From: Myxococcales bacterium
Lineage (GTDB): Bacteria > Myxococcota_A > Polyangia > Polyangiales > Houyiibacteriaceae
Length of the DNA stretch: 64,000 nt
Reading direction: 5' to 3'
Assembly (NCBI GenBank): GCA_029863605.1
Contig: JAOTVB010000002.1
Coordinates: forward strand, 248,001-312,000
Below are positions 6,909 to 15,476 of this stretch, one piece after another. The stretch's first letter is position 1; every line of letters begins with the position of its first letter. The translations under genes and the position numbers were made by a program. Below the pieces are notes generated by a model. It was not told where the DNA came from. It did no database searches and saw only the letters and a list, made by a program, of their open reading frames with translations.

Positions 6909-9900
6909 TCACGATTGCGCAGCGATATCTCGACCACGGTGTGAGCGGCGTCGCCAACGCACGCCCGCCAGCATCAACACCGCAAACACGGTGAACGGGG
7001 GCTCATCTGCACTTGGCGCGGTGACAGAGCAACCGGCATCGACGATCGGTTCATCCTCGATAGTGCGAAGGTATTCCGCTATCTCATCGATGGTCTCCGC
7101 GGGAAGCCCCGAAGCCGAGTCATGACTTTCAATCGCCTCCTCCAACGTCACGGCAGAACCATCATGCAGGTAGGGAGGAGTTGCCCACACGCTCTGTAAC
7201 GATGGCGTGTCGAGTCCATCGAGTGGTTCACCGAGGCGTTGGCCGGACGTCGCTGCCAGCGTTCCGACGTCATGTCGGGCACCCGTCTCGCTATCGGTCC
7301 TCGCCGCGCCACCATGACAGAGGTTACAGCCCGCATTCAAGAACTCGAACCTTCCGTTCATGACAGTCGGGTCATCAGGAGTCGTGCCAAAGGGGCTCTC
7401 CGGAACGGCCGTAAGCGAGTGCACATACGCTGCCAATGCATCGAGATCTGGGGAAATCCCTGCCTTCGGATCGCCGAGTGGATCCTGACGTGTTCCGAAG
7501 AAGAAATCCTCGTCGTCCATGAGGCCGGTGCCGCCGGCAAACGTACGGATCTGCGCTTCGAAATCCTGAATCTCGTCGAAGTTGCCACTCCAGTGAACCA
7601 GGCCGTGACCAGGTCCTCCGCGACCGACCAGCGTGATCGTGTTGCGCAACCCCTCTCCGACCGAGGCGAAATCCCACACACGGCCGTCTTCTTGGCCCTC
7701 CTTGTGGCACGACGCACAGCTCATGTAGTCGAACGCAGCAAGGCGATCGTCTGCTGCGTCGTAGAAGAGCTGCTTGCCGGCGAACACGGTGGGGTCGAGA
7801 GCCTCTGATTGACTCGTGCCAACCACCGAGAGCTCGGAAGCGCTCGTCACCGCATCACCCTGAATTATGGCGTCGACGTCGATGATGGTGACCGTCCGAT
7901 CCATGAAGTTGTGGATGTACAAACGGTTGTCAGAAGAACGCACGAGCCCCTGGGGTGCTCGCCCAACCTGCATGCGTCCGAGCTCCACACCCGACACAGC
8001 ATCGTTCACGACGACCTGGCGATTTCCCTCGAGCAATGTAAACAAGTGAACGCCAAGAGGCCCAAACACCGCATCGGTCGCGACAGAGGCGTCGTCATGC
8101 TCGACTCGGGCGTCACGAACCTCTCCGAGCGTCGTGAGATCGATGTGCGAACTCACGGCGCGTACCGCCTGGTCGAAGCGAAGCGCTTCGCCACTGCGCA
8201 TCGTGCCTCCTAGAATGTTGTCTTGCTTCGAAGGCACATACGCCATCAAACCGGTAGGCGCGATCACCGCCGGGCCCAGATAGTTCGGAATCCCGGGACC
8301 ACTGTGCTCGGTCGGCGCGACATTGCTGTGGCCCAATATGATCGGTGTGCCTACTTGCAATGTTTGTGCGTCGACCGGTGTGACCCAAGCGCCATACTCC
8401 TGGACGCCATCGTCAACCACTGGCGCCGTCCCCGCTTCGCCCGGAAGAGGTGGCGTCACGAAGTGCGACACCAAGAGGGTTGCAGACTGTGGGTCGATCG
8501 ACAGATGCCGTGGACGCGGACCCACATCTACAAACTGCACCTCGCTGCTCGTGATACGGGCGACCTGGCCGGTCGCCTCGAGTGCGACAAACACGTCGCT
8601 GCCAAAGAACACGATCCCGTGAGGCTGTGAGCCACGTGGAAGCAAGACCGTGTCGACGCGCGCGAACGTGCCCGTGTCGTGCACGGAGATGGTGGCGCTC
8701 CCCTTGTTCGCCACCCAGGCTTCCGGCGCCGCCGGATGCAAGGCTATCGCCCACGGCTTGTCATCCGTCGCAAGCTCACCGAGATAGGTCCCACCAGCGT
8801 CGATCACCGTCAGGGTGTCTTGATCAGGGTTTACGTTCCAAATGCGATCCCCACCTGCGTCAGCATCGAGTGCGATGGTCGACGAATGTCGCGGTGGCTC
8901 TGCCAAGAACGCGTCGGCATGAATCACCTGGACGAACTGCTGACTGATCTGTCGGCCCGCTTGATCCGAGGCAAGGACGATGACCGTATACCGACCGGGG
9001 TCCGTGTAAGTATGCATCACGGCTGAATTGGTCGTCGTGGTCCCGTTGCCATCGCCGAACGCCCAGTCGTAGTCTATCGTTCCAGCGCCTTGTGCTGGAG
9101 CGGACCACATCACGGTATCGCCCACCGGTCGTGGCTGGGTCTGGACGATTGACGTGAACTCCAACGGAACGCTGACTTCGCCCACATCTCGTCCATCGAA
9201 GGAGGTCTCCGAGAAAGCCGGGCCGCTCCAGCGAATTCCGAGTTGTGCGGGCCCACCGGCGTTGAACATCTGTACCTCAACGTCATGATATCCGGCTGTC
9301 AACGAAACCGAACCGTCCGCGCGGGCAAGCGAGTGCACGCCGTCGTTGTCGACCACCAATGCGCTGTCCACGAGAAGTTTCGAACCATCGTCCGATAGCG
9401 TTGCGAAATTGTAGGCACCGGTCGTATCGACGAAGAATTGTGCGCGGAACCGAAGGGCGTAGTCGTTATCGCGGAGCCGAACCTGCAACGTAAAGTCGTC
9501 CGTCGTGCCTGTCGTTTCTGGCGTCAACGCGTCCATGTCAGGCAGCGCCGACCAATTGCCGTGAAACACCTCGTAGCCGATGGGCATGTCGGGTTGCACG
9601 GTATCACGCACCACTTGGAGTGTGTGACCGATCGACGGCACACCCTGCGCATCGACCGCGAACAACCAGTAGTACCCCTGAACGAGCACGTTCGGGTTGT
9701 CATTGAGAAAGAGAGTGTACTGGCCCGGTGCGTCTTCAACGAAGTCGACCGGCACGAATCGCGCGTCGGTGTTGATGGAGTGCGTCACACCGGCAAGCCG
9801 GATCATGTTGAACGCCTGCACTCCGGGGCTCGCAGTGATGCTATGCGCATCGCCAGAGTGTGCGGTCGGTGCGCTCTGGGAGATCACGGGACGCACTGCT

Positions 9901-11144
9901 GGCACCCCGCCCGCTGCAAACAGATAGGGCGGTGAGAAAATTTCGGCGTCTTGATGGTTCTCCGGGCAATTCCCGCAAAGACCACCGCCCCCCGACAGGA
10001 CGCGTCCGTCCTTTAGTAGCAGCGCTACGGAGTGGTAGTTGCGCGGCACCGTGTGCGACGCCATCGGCGTCCACTGATCGGTTGCCGGATCCCAGATCTC
10101 CGGCTCCAGAATACTCGTTTGGTCATTGAAGAGCTTGGCGTTCTCGTTGCCCCCAACGACGATGAGCTGGCCTGTCGGCAGCAGGACCGCGTTGTGGTTG
10201 GTACGCTTGTGCGCCATATCACTGGCTTGTTGCACCACCGGGGCGGCGCCATTGATATCGATTTTGATCGCTTCGCGTGATGAGGCTTCGGGCGCTTTTC
10301 GGTCCTGCCCGCCAGTCACCAATACCTTGCCGACGTCATACATCGTCGCTGTTCCGAACGCGCGCGTTTGATCTCCGCCAAGTCGTGTGCCGGCAGCCTC
10401 GATGTCGCCGGAGCCCACCGCATCGTACCAATGCATGCTGGGCCATGGCCCGGAGTGGAAGACGCGCCCGTCCGGTGCGACGTGCAAGAACGACCACCAC
10501 TGCGAGGTCGTGCCACCGTTGTTCGCGCTTCCGGCGTTTGTAGCTGCCTGCTCATCGGCCGCTGTCGTCATCTCCATGCCGGGCAAAGCCGTCCACCGAT
10601 CGACGGGTGCCGAATAGCGCTCCACAACCGGGCCCGCGCCCTGAGCGAACACCGCCGTCACCTCGTCGTTGGGCAGCGTTAGTTGCGTTCCGTACCAACG
10701 AGGGAAACCCATGTCCGCCCGTCTGGACCACGTGAGAGCCTGGGGATCAAACGCTGCCGTCCGTCGGTTGACTTGCCGGCCGCCCGTCACCATCACCGCA
10801 CCGTCCTCCATCAACGAAATGCCGGCGCAGAAGATGTCGTTATGAGGATTGTTCGTTGTCGTGAAGCTGATCGAAACGGGATCGAATACGGCCGAATGCG
10901 TGAAGAACTCCCCGTTGTTTGGAAACGCTGTCTCCCTGCTTGCGGACCAAGTCACAACACGACCATCCGGCAGATTCGCGGCGGAGACAGGAATGTGCGG
11001 CCACGCGATCACCGGACTCCACGCACCGACGACTTCCAGACCTTGTGCAGACGCACCGACCGTGGTGAAAAGCGCCGCGGAACACATACCGAAAAGAAAC
11101 GCCAGCGCGCCATGGCGGAGCGAATGGAGGGGTTTGGTTGTCAT
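6909..11144 (-). CDS. Secreted copper-radical oxidase (galactose/glyoxal oxidase-like) fused to PA14, PKD, beta-propeller and di-haem cytochrome domains
   Basis: 1411 aa from ATG 11144, chosen because a Sec signal peptide starts there (earlier in-frame codons to 11252 do not look like coding). Residues about 40-515 are a kelch-type galactose oxidase with its C-terminal domain; the copper and radical residues are all present: Cys106 (DIFCAG), Tyr151 (RWYGTQL), Tyr370-His371 (RNYHSVALLL) and His455 (GVTHSINTD). The stacking Trp of Fusarium galactose oxidase is not apparent, so the substrate may differ. Then come a PA14 domain (about 524-650), a PKD domain (660-744, YDWAFGDGNG), a YVTN-type propeller (754-1114), and a cytochrome/MauG-like part with CASCH (Cys1143) and CNLCH (Cys1273). 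The end is MYXO-CTERM-like: Gly-Cys1372, a hydrophobic helix, then RWRRR. Probably displayed on the cell surface. Confidence 0.88.
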   Translation of the reverse strand: MTTKPLHSLRHGALAFLFGMCSAALFTTVGASAQGLEVVGAWSPVIAWPHIPVSAANLPDGRVVTWSASRETAFPNNGEFFTHSAVFDPVSISFTTTNNPHNDIFCAGISLMEDGAVMVTGGRQVNRRTAAFDPQALTWSRRADMGFPRWYGTQLTLPNDEVTAVFAQGAGPVVERYSAPVDRWTALPGMEMTTAADEQAATNAGSANNGGTTSQWWSFLHVAPDGRVFHSGPWPSMHWYDAVGSGDIEAAGTRLGGDQTRAFGTATMYDVGKVLVTGGQDRKAPEASSREAIKIDINGAAPVVQQASDMAHKRTNHNAVLLPTGQLIVVGGNENAKLFNDQTSILEPEIWDPATDQWTPMASHTVPRNYHSVALLLKDGRVLSGGGGLCGNCPENHQDAEIFSPPYLFAAGGVPAVRPVISQSAPTAHSGDAHSITASPGVQAFNMIRLAGVTHSINTDARFVPVDFVEDAPGQYTLFLNDNPNVLVQGYYWLFAVDAQGVPSIGHTLQVVRDTVQPDMPIGYEVFHGNWSALPDMDALTPETTGTTDDFTLQVRLRDNDYALRFRAQFFVDTTGAYNFATLSDDGSKLLVDSALVVDNDGVHSLARADGSVSLTAGYHDVEVQMFNAGGPAQLGIRWSGPAFSETSFDGRDVGEVSVPLEFTSIVQTQPRPVGDTVMWSAPAQGAGTIDYDWAFGDGNGTTTTNSAVMHTYTDPGRYTVIVLASDQAGRQISQQFVQVIHADAFLAEPPRHSSTIALDADAGGDRIWNVNPDQDTLTVIDAGGTYLGELATDDKPWAIALHPAAPEAWVANKGSATISVHDTGTFARVDTVLLPRGSQPHGIVFFGSDVFVALEATGQVARITSSEVQFVDVGPRPRHLSIDPQSATLLVSHFVTPPLPGEAGTAPVVDDGVQEYGAWVTPVDAQTLQVGTPIILGHSNVAPTEHSGPGIPNYLGPAVIAPTGLMAYVPSKQDNILGGTMRSGEALRFDQAVRAVSSHIDLTTLGEVRDARVEHDDASVATDAVFGPLGVHLFTLLEGNRQVVVNDAVSGVELGRMQVGRAPQGLVRSSDNRLYIHNFMDRTVTIIDVDAIIQGDAVTSASELSVVGTSQSEALDPTVFAGKQLFYDAADDRLAAFDYMSCASCHKEGQEDGRVWDFASVGEGLRNTITLVGRGGPGHGLVHWSGNFDEIQDFEAQIRTFAGGTGLMDDEDFFFGTRQDPLGDPKAGISPDLDALAAYVHSLTAVPESPFGTTPDDPTVMNGRFEFLNAGCNLCHGGAARTDSETGARHDVGTLAATSGQRLGEPLDGLDTPSLQSVWATPPYLHDGSAVTLEEAIESHDSASGLPAETIDEIAEYLRTIEDEPIVDAGCSVTAPSADEPPFTVFAVLMLAGVRWRRRSHRGRDIAAQS

Positions 11145-11533
11145 GGAAGGAATGGGGTCGAGGGGATGGCCTCTAGAAAGATACCATCTGTAAAGTTGCG
11201 ATCCCAGCGGGTTCCCGAGGTATCTCTTTCGACAGGCGTATGCTTTGCGCAACTGGCCAAGCGCCTGCTACCGCAGTGCGGGCGGACCAGGACTTCTCGG
11301 GGGTCGTAAGCCTTCGTTGGTGGCCCGATGACCGCGCCCGACCTGCGCGTCGCCGACAGCCCGCTACCTCTTCGAGTGGCCCGACGAAGCGAAGCCTGCG
11401 ACGAGGGAGACGACAATGACGTCGGGGTTGCGATCGGCACACCGTGTGTCAAAAGGCCCCCCTTGGTGCCCTTTTCGCCTCTGATTCACTGGCTGGTCTC
11501 GAGCTCGAGCTACATACTTCGGTCCTGCGACCG
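11145..11533. other. 389-bp gap upstream of thrS, divergent from the oxidase gene
   Basis: This must hold the promoters of the leftward oxidase gene and the rightward thrS operon. I see no extra gene. A weak stem (AAAAGG with CCTTTT around 11450-11474) lies about 60 bp before thrS and could be part of its leader. No recognisable T-box or other riboswitch. Clear -35/-10 pairs could not be assigned. Confidence 0.5.
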
Positions 11534-13525
11534 ATGACCGACCAAGCAAAGCAGCGTACCGCGCGCGACCTGCTCGAGGCGCGCGGAAATCTGGGGAAAG
11601 ACACCATTGCCGCCCGGGTCGACGGGAAGATCTACGACCTTCACACGCCGCTCCCCGACGGGGCCACCGAGGCTTCCCCGATCGGCGCCTACGACGAAGA
11701 CGCGCTGCCGGTCATCCGCCATTCGAGCGCCCACGTGATGGCCGACGCGGTCCAGCGCCTCTTCCCGGGAACCAAGGTCGCATTTGGCCCGGCCACCGAC
11801 AATGGCTTCTACTACGACTACCACCGCCCAGATGGCACCTTCTCCGACGAAGACCTTCGCGCGATCGAAGAAAAGATGGCCGAGATCGTCGAAGCCGACA
11901 GCCCGTTTCGAAGAGAGGTCGTCACCCGCGATGAGGCGCGTCAAGTGTTGCAGTCGCTCGACGAAAGCTTCAAGCTCGAGCACCTCGAGCGGCTCGAAGA
12001 TCCGATCTCGCTCTATCGGCATGGCGAGTGGGTCGACCTTTGCGAAGGGCCGCACGTTCCCTCGACCGGCTTTCTCAAGGCGGTGAAGCTGACCAGCGTG
12101 GCCGGGGCGTACTGGCGCGGCGATGAGCGTAACCCGATGCTGCAGCGCATCTATGGGACGGCATTCGCGTCTCCAAAGGCGCTCCGCGCCCACCTCAAGC
12201 AACTCGAAGAAGCAAAGAAGCGCGATCACCGAAAGCTCGGCAAAGAGCTCGAGCTGTTCGCGTTCCACCCCTACGCGCCGGCGTCGCCGTTCTTCTTGCC
12301 GCGGGGTTCGATCATTTACAACTTGCTCCAGGACTACATTCGATGGCTTTACGCGCGCTATGGGTATGACGAAGTGATCACCCCGCAGATCTTCGACAAC
12401 GAGCTCTTTCACATCTCAGGCCATCTCCCGTCCTACGCCGAGAACATGTACATGGCTGCCACGGTGGAAAACCTCGAGAAGCTTCAAGCGAAGGCGCAAG
12501 ACAAGACGCCGAAAGACGCGCACGAGTGGGCGCTCGCGCTCGAGGAATCACTCCGCTTCGGGGTGAAGCCGATGAACTGCCCGAGTCACTGTCTGATCTT
12601 CGCCATGACACGCCGAAGCTATCGCGACCTCCCGATGCGGATGGCGGATTTCGGAAGGCTCCATCGGTTCGAGCGAAGTGGCGTCGTGCAAGGGCTGACC
12701 CGCGTTCGAACATTCGCTCAAGACGACGCCCACATCTTCTGCACGCTCAATCAAGTCCAGGACGAGATCAAGAACTTCCTAGACCTCGTGTACGACGCGT
12801 ACCGTGACTTCGGCTTTACCGACGTGCGCATCGTCATCGCGACGCGGCCGGAGAAAAGGCTCGGCGCCGACGAAATCTGGGATCAGTCCGAGCGAGCTCT
12901 CGAAGAGGCGGTGAAGTCCAAGGGCTTGCCTTACGAGATGGCCGAGGGGGAGGGCGCCTTCTACGGCCCGAAGATCGAGTTCCATCTCAAAGACGCCATC
13001 GGCCGACCATGGCAGCTCGGCACCATCCAAGCGGACTTCAACCTGCCCGAGCGGTTCGATCTCACCTACACCGGGGAGGACAACAAACCCCACCGGCCCG
13101 TGGTGCTTCACCGCGCGATTCTGGGCTCGGTGGAGCGGTTTTTCGGGGTCCTGACCGAGCATGTGGGCGGGGCGTTCCCAGTTTGGCTCGCTCCCGAGCA
13201 AATCACCTTGTTGACGGTGAGTGAGAACTTCAACGAGTATGCTGAGAACGTGCAGCAACAGCTCAGGAACCGAGGCTTTCGTGTCTCCGCCAACCTCAGC
13301 GGAGACAAGCTCGGTGCCAAGATTCGCCTGGCGCGCCTGATGCGGATTCCGTATCTGGGCGTGATCGGCGAAAAGGAAGTAGAAGGCAAGGGCTTGGCCC
13401 TCCGCTCAAGAGACGAAAACAAAGACCTCGGGCTCGTCCCGTTGTCCAACGTGTTCGACCGCCTCGAGCGGGAGAACCACCCGCTTTCGGCAAGGTATTC
13501 AACGACAGGAGATAGTCATCGCTAG
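11534..13525 (+). CDS. thrS: Threonyl-tRNA synthetase
   Basis: 663 aa from ATG 11534; a longer frame begins at GTG 11444, but its first 30 residues do not match the family. Order of domains: TGS domain, second additional domain (IRHSSAHVMADAVQRLFP), class II catalytic core and anticodon-binding domain. The catalytic zinc ligands are visible as the Cys of MNCPSHC, the His of QDDAHIFC and the His of VVLHRAILGS; motif 2 includes FGRLHRFERSG. It charges tRNA(Thr). It is the first gene of the translation operon, and its stop overlaps the start region of infC. The SD is weak for this start. Confidence 0.96.
   Translation: MTDQAKQRTARDLLEARGNLGKDTIAARVDGKIYDLHTPLPDGATEASPIGAYDEDALPVIRHSSAHVMADAVQRLFPGTKVAFGPATDNGFYYDYHRPDGTFSDEDLRAIEEKMAEIVEADSPFRREVVTRDEARQVLQSLDESFKLEHLERLEDPISLYRHGEWVDLCEGPHVPSTGFLKAVKLTSVAGAYWRGDERNPMLQRIYGTAFASPKALRAHLKQLEEAKKRDHRKLGKELELFAFHPYAPASPFFLPRGSIIYNLLQDYIRWLYARYGYDEVITPQIFDNELFHISGHLPSYAENMYMAATVENLEKLQAKAQDKTPKDAHEWALALEESLRFGVKPMNCPSHCLIFAMTRRSYRDLPMRMADFGRLHRFERSGVVQGLTRVRTFAQDDAHIFCTLNQVQDEIKNFLDLVYDAYRDFGFTDVRIVIATRPEKRLGADEIWDQSERALEEAVKSKGLPYEMAEGEGAFYGPKIEFHLKDAIGRPWQLGTIQADFNLPERFDLTYTGEDNKPHRPVVLHRAILGSVERFFGVLTEHVGGAFPVWLAPEQITLLTVSENFNEYAENVQQQLRNRGFRVSANLSGDKLGAKIRLARLMRIPYLGVIGEKEVEGKGLALRSRDENKDLGLVPLSNVFDRLERENHPLSARYSTTGDSHR
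13507..13520 (+). promoter_or_regulatory. SD plus ATC start of infC, inside the end of thrS
   Basis: AGGAG (13507-13511) lies six bases before ATC at 13518, which is in frame with infC and six codons longer than nothing else can explain by spacing. The thrS stop TAG is at 13523-13525. A non-canonical AUU/AUC start is the known self-control device of IF-3 genes, because IF-3 rejects such starts when abundant. Confidence 0.65.
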
Positions 13526-14090
13526 ACCACGTTTTGGACCACGCGATCGCCCCGGGAACTACGGACCCAGGGTGAACGATCGCATTCGAGTGCCCGAGAT
13601 CCGAGTGATCGGAGCCGACGGCGGTATGTTGGGCGTCTTGAACACCGACGAGGCTCGTCGGATGGCTCGGGATTTGGACCTCGACCTGGTCGAGGTGAAC
13701 CCCAAAGCCACCCCACCTGTCTGCAAGATCATGGACTTCGGCAAGTTCAAGTACGAAGAAAAGAAGAGACAAGCCGATGCCCGCAAGCGGCAGACTCAGA
13801 TCGCCCTGAAAGAGATCAAGCTCCGTCCGAAGACTGACGACCACGATCTCGACTTCAAGACGAAGCACGTTCGCCGTTTCCTCGAGGAGGGCAACAAAGT
13901 GAAGATCACCGTCCGCTTCCGCGGCCGTGAGATCACCCATCCCGAGACGGCACAACGCCAAATCGACGCCATCGTCGAGGCGGTAGAGGACATAGGCGCG
14001 ATCGAAACCTCCGCACGCCTGGAGGGGCGCACGATGACCGCCATCCTCGCGCCAAGAGTCAAAGTCCAGCAGACCCGAGAAGCGAAATAA
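13518..14090 (+). CDS. infC: Translation initiation factor IF-3
   Basis: 190 aa if started at ATC 13518, 172 aa from the in-frame GTG at 13572. The ATC is preferred because an AGGAG lies at ideal distance, the GTG has no good SD, and rare starts are typical of infC. The protein shows both IF-3 domains: N-terminal (VNDRIRVPEIRVIGADG, then MDFGKFKYEEKKR) and C-terminal (LKEIKLRPKTDDHD, VKITVRFRGREITHPE). It binds the 30S subunit, prevents premature 50S joining and proofreads start codons. It is normally followed directly by rpmI; here about 4.1 kb of unrelated genes intervene. Confidence 0.95.
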   Translation: MARPRFGPRDRPGNYGPRVNDRIRVPEIRVIGADGGMLGVLNTDEARRMARDLDLDLVEVNPKATPPVCKIMDFGKFKYEEKKRQADARKRQTQIALKEIKLRPKTDDHDLDFKTKHVRRFLEEGNKVKITVRFRGREITHPETAQRQIDAIVEAVEDIGAIETSARLEGRTMTAILAPRVKVQQTREAK

Positions 14091-14172
14091 CTGCGTCAAC
14101 CTAGGCGCTCGCGTGGGGCAGCGGGTGTGCACGCGGCTTGTGTAGCCTGTGCCCATTTGTTCATCGTAGACG

Positions 14173-15324
14173 TTACTTCACTGAGAACGCGATCGCGGGC
14201 TCGGTATCCGCGAAGCGCGTAGTGAGATACTGGTCGTAACCCACGTCATCGAGCATGTGTCGTCTGAAGAACGACACCACGTAGAGGTTCTGCAACCGGC
14301 TGGCTTCTGCGATCGGAAATACGTCCTCGCTACAGGTAGCGTTATAAGGCTCGATGAGGTCGTCCGCCATGAAAAGGGGCCAGCTCTCCTGTTCGATTCC
14401 CAGGTCGAGCAGCAGTTGACCGAAGGTACAGACCGCCGCGAAGTGGAAGTGGTTCGCACCGATGACGTCAACCTCGTAGACGCGGGGTGCGTTGACCATC
14501 TGCTCGAACGCGATCGCGTGATTGCCGATCGGCACGTTCACATCTTCCGTCCCGCCGATCAGCATGACCGGTACCACGACGCCAGCGAGCTGCTGTTGGC
14601 TGAAGCCGGCGAACGGCGATGGGCGATCATCGAGCTGCATCTCGCCGTCGATGACCACGGAAATCGGCGCTATGGCGGTCACTCGACGGTCTGCTGGGGC
14701 GCCTGCCCAGCCTGCGGCCATGCCGACCGCAGTCGACGCGCCGAACGAGTTACCCACGACGCCGAAGCTTTCCTCATCGATGCGCTGGTAGAAGGCGTCT
14801 TCCGGATCGCGGTTGCGCGCGACCATCCAATCGATGAGAAACGACACATCCGGCACGCGATTGGCTGCCGCTTCGTCAAAGGTGTCGGTGGGCGATGCTT
14901 GCGCGTTTCCAGTGTGTTCCGGCGACGCGACGATGAATCCATGGCTCGCGAGCGCCTCCATGAGCTCGATCGATTGGAGGTTGATTCCTTGATAACCGTG
15001 CGAGAACACGAGGAAGGTCTGATTCTCGCGGCCCGACACGGGCACATCGTCCATCGCGACCTTCGATTCGAGGCCAATGGTGGGCCCGGCCAACGGGTAG
15101 AACGTCAGCGGGCCGTCTTGCACCTGGTCGTCGTCTACCGGGTACCAGAGGTCCACGAGGATCGAGCGATCCTCCCGTGCCGCATCGACGGCGGTGAGTT
15201 GCTCGTGACCCACCGCAAACGGGCCGAGCTCGTCCGGAGCGTCGACCGACTGGTTGGAATCGTCGCAGGCGATAAGCCCTAGGATGAGAAAAGCAATCAA
15301 GGAAGCACGAGTCAATGAAATCAC
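14173..15324 (-). CDS. Alpha/beta-hydrolase lipoprotein, platelet-activating factor acetylhydrolase-like
   Basis: 383 aa from GTG 15324, chosen because it yields a lipoprotein signal (LTRASLIAFLILGLIAC, lipobox Cys20); a longer frame extends to 15456. The fold shows an oxyanion region (FSHGYQG), nucleophile elbow GNSFGAS with Ser193, an acid (GTEDVNVP, Asp261) and a His region (ANHFHF, about 292-294), the pattern of PAF-acetylhydrolase type II and related dienelactone-hydrolase-like esterases. It would cleave ester bonds of small lipids or similar compounds at the cell envelope. It is convergent with infC and divergent from a carotenoid oxygenase with a 152-bp gap, part of the block that interrupts the translation operon. 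Confidence 0.75.
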   Translation of the reverse strand: MISLTRASLIAFLILGLIACDDSNQSVDAPDELGPFAVGHEQLTAVDAAREDRSILVDLWYPVDDDQVQDGPLTFYPLAGPTIGLESKVAMDDVPVSGRENQTFLVFSHGYQGINLQSIELMEALASHGFIVASPEHTGNAQASPTDTFDEAAANRVPDVSFLIDWMVARNRDPEDAFYQRIDEESFGVVGNSFGASTAVGMAAGWAGAPADRRVTAIAPISVVIDGEMQLDDRPSPFAGFSQQQLAGVVVPVMLIGGTEDVNVPIGNHAIAFEQMVNAPRVYEVDVIGANHFHFAAVCTFGQLLLDLGIEQESWPLFMADDLIEPYNATCSEDVFPIAEASRLQNLYVVSFFRRHMLDDVGYDQYLTTRFADTEPAIAFSVK

Positions 15325-15476
15325 GTCGCGTACGAACTCCGTAACGCATGTTTCGACGGGAAAGAGGTAAACGCAAGGCTGAGATTTGGCGGCCAATGCG
15401 TCAAATCGCGTCTCCATGAGCCTGCGATTGACTCCTAACGGCCAGGCTTCTATCAAGCTAATTGCGGAGCATTCTC

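Noticed and set aside
6881-6937. Upstream start for the di-haem peroxidase overlapping the oxidase gene
   Set aside because: The internal ATG at 6880 gives a clean lipoprotein signal and removes the overlap.
11499-11510. CTCGAGCTCGAG palindrome before thrS
   Set aside because: GAGCTC/CTCGAG strings are frequent across the whole window, in coding and non-coding DNA, because of preferred Glu and Leu codons, so a regulatory meaning is not supported.
11510-12412. A 300-residue minus-strand frame inside thrS
   Set aside because: Antisense to a conserved synthetase core; composition is typical of a shadow frame.
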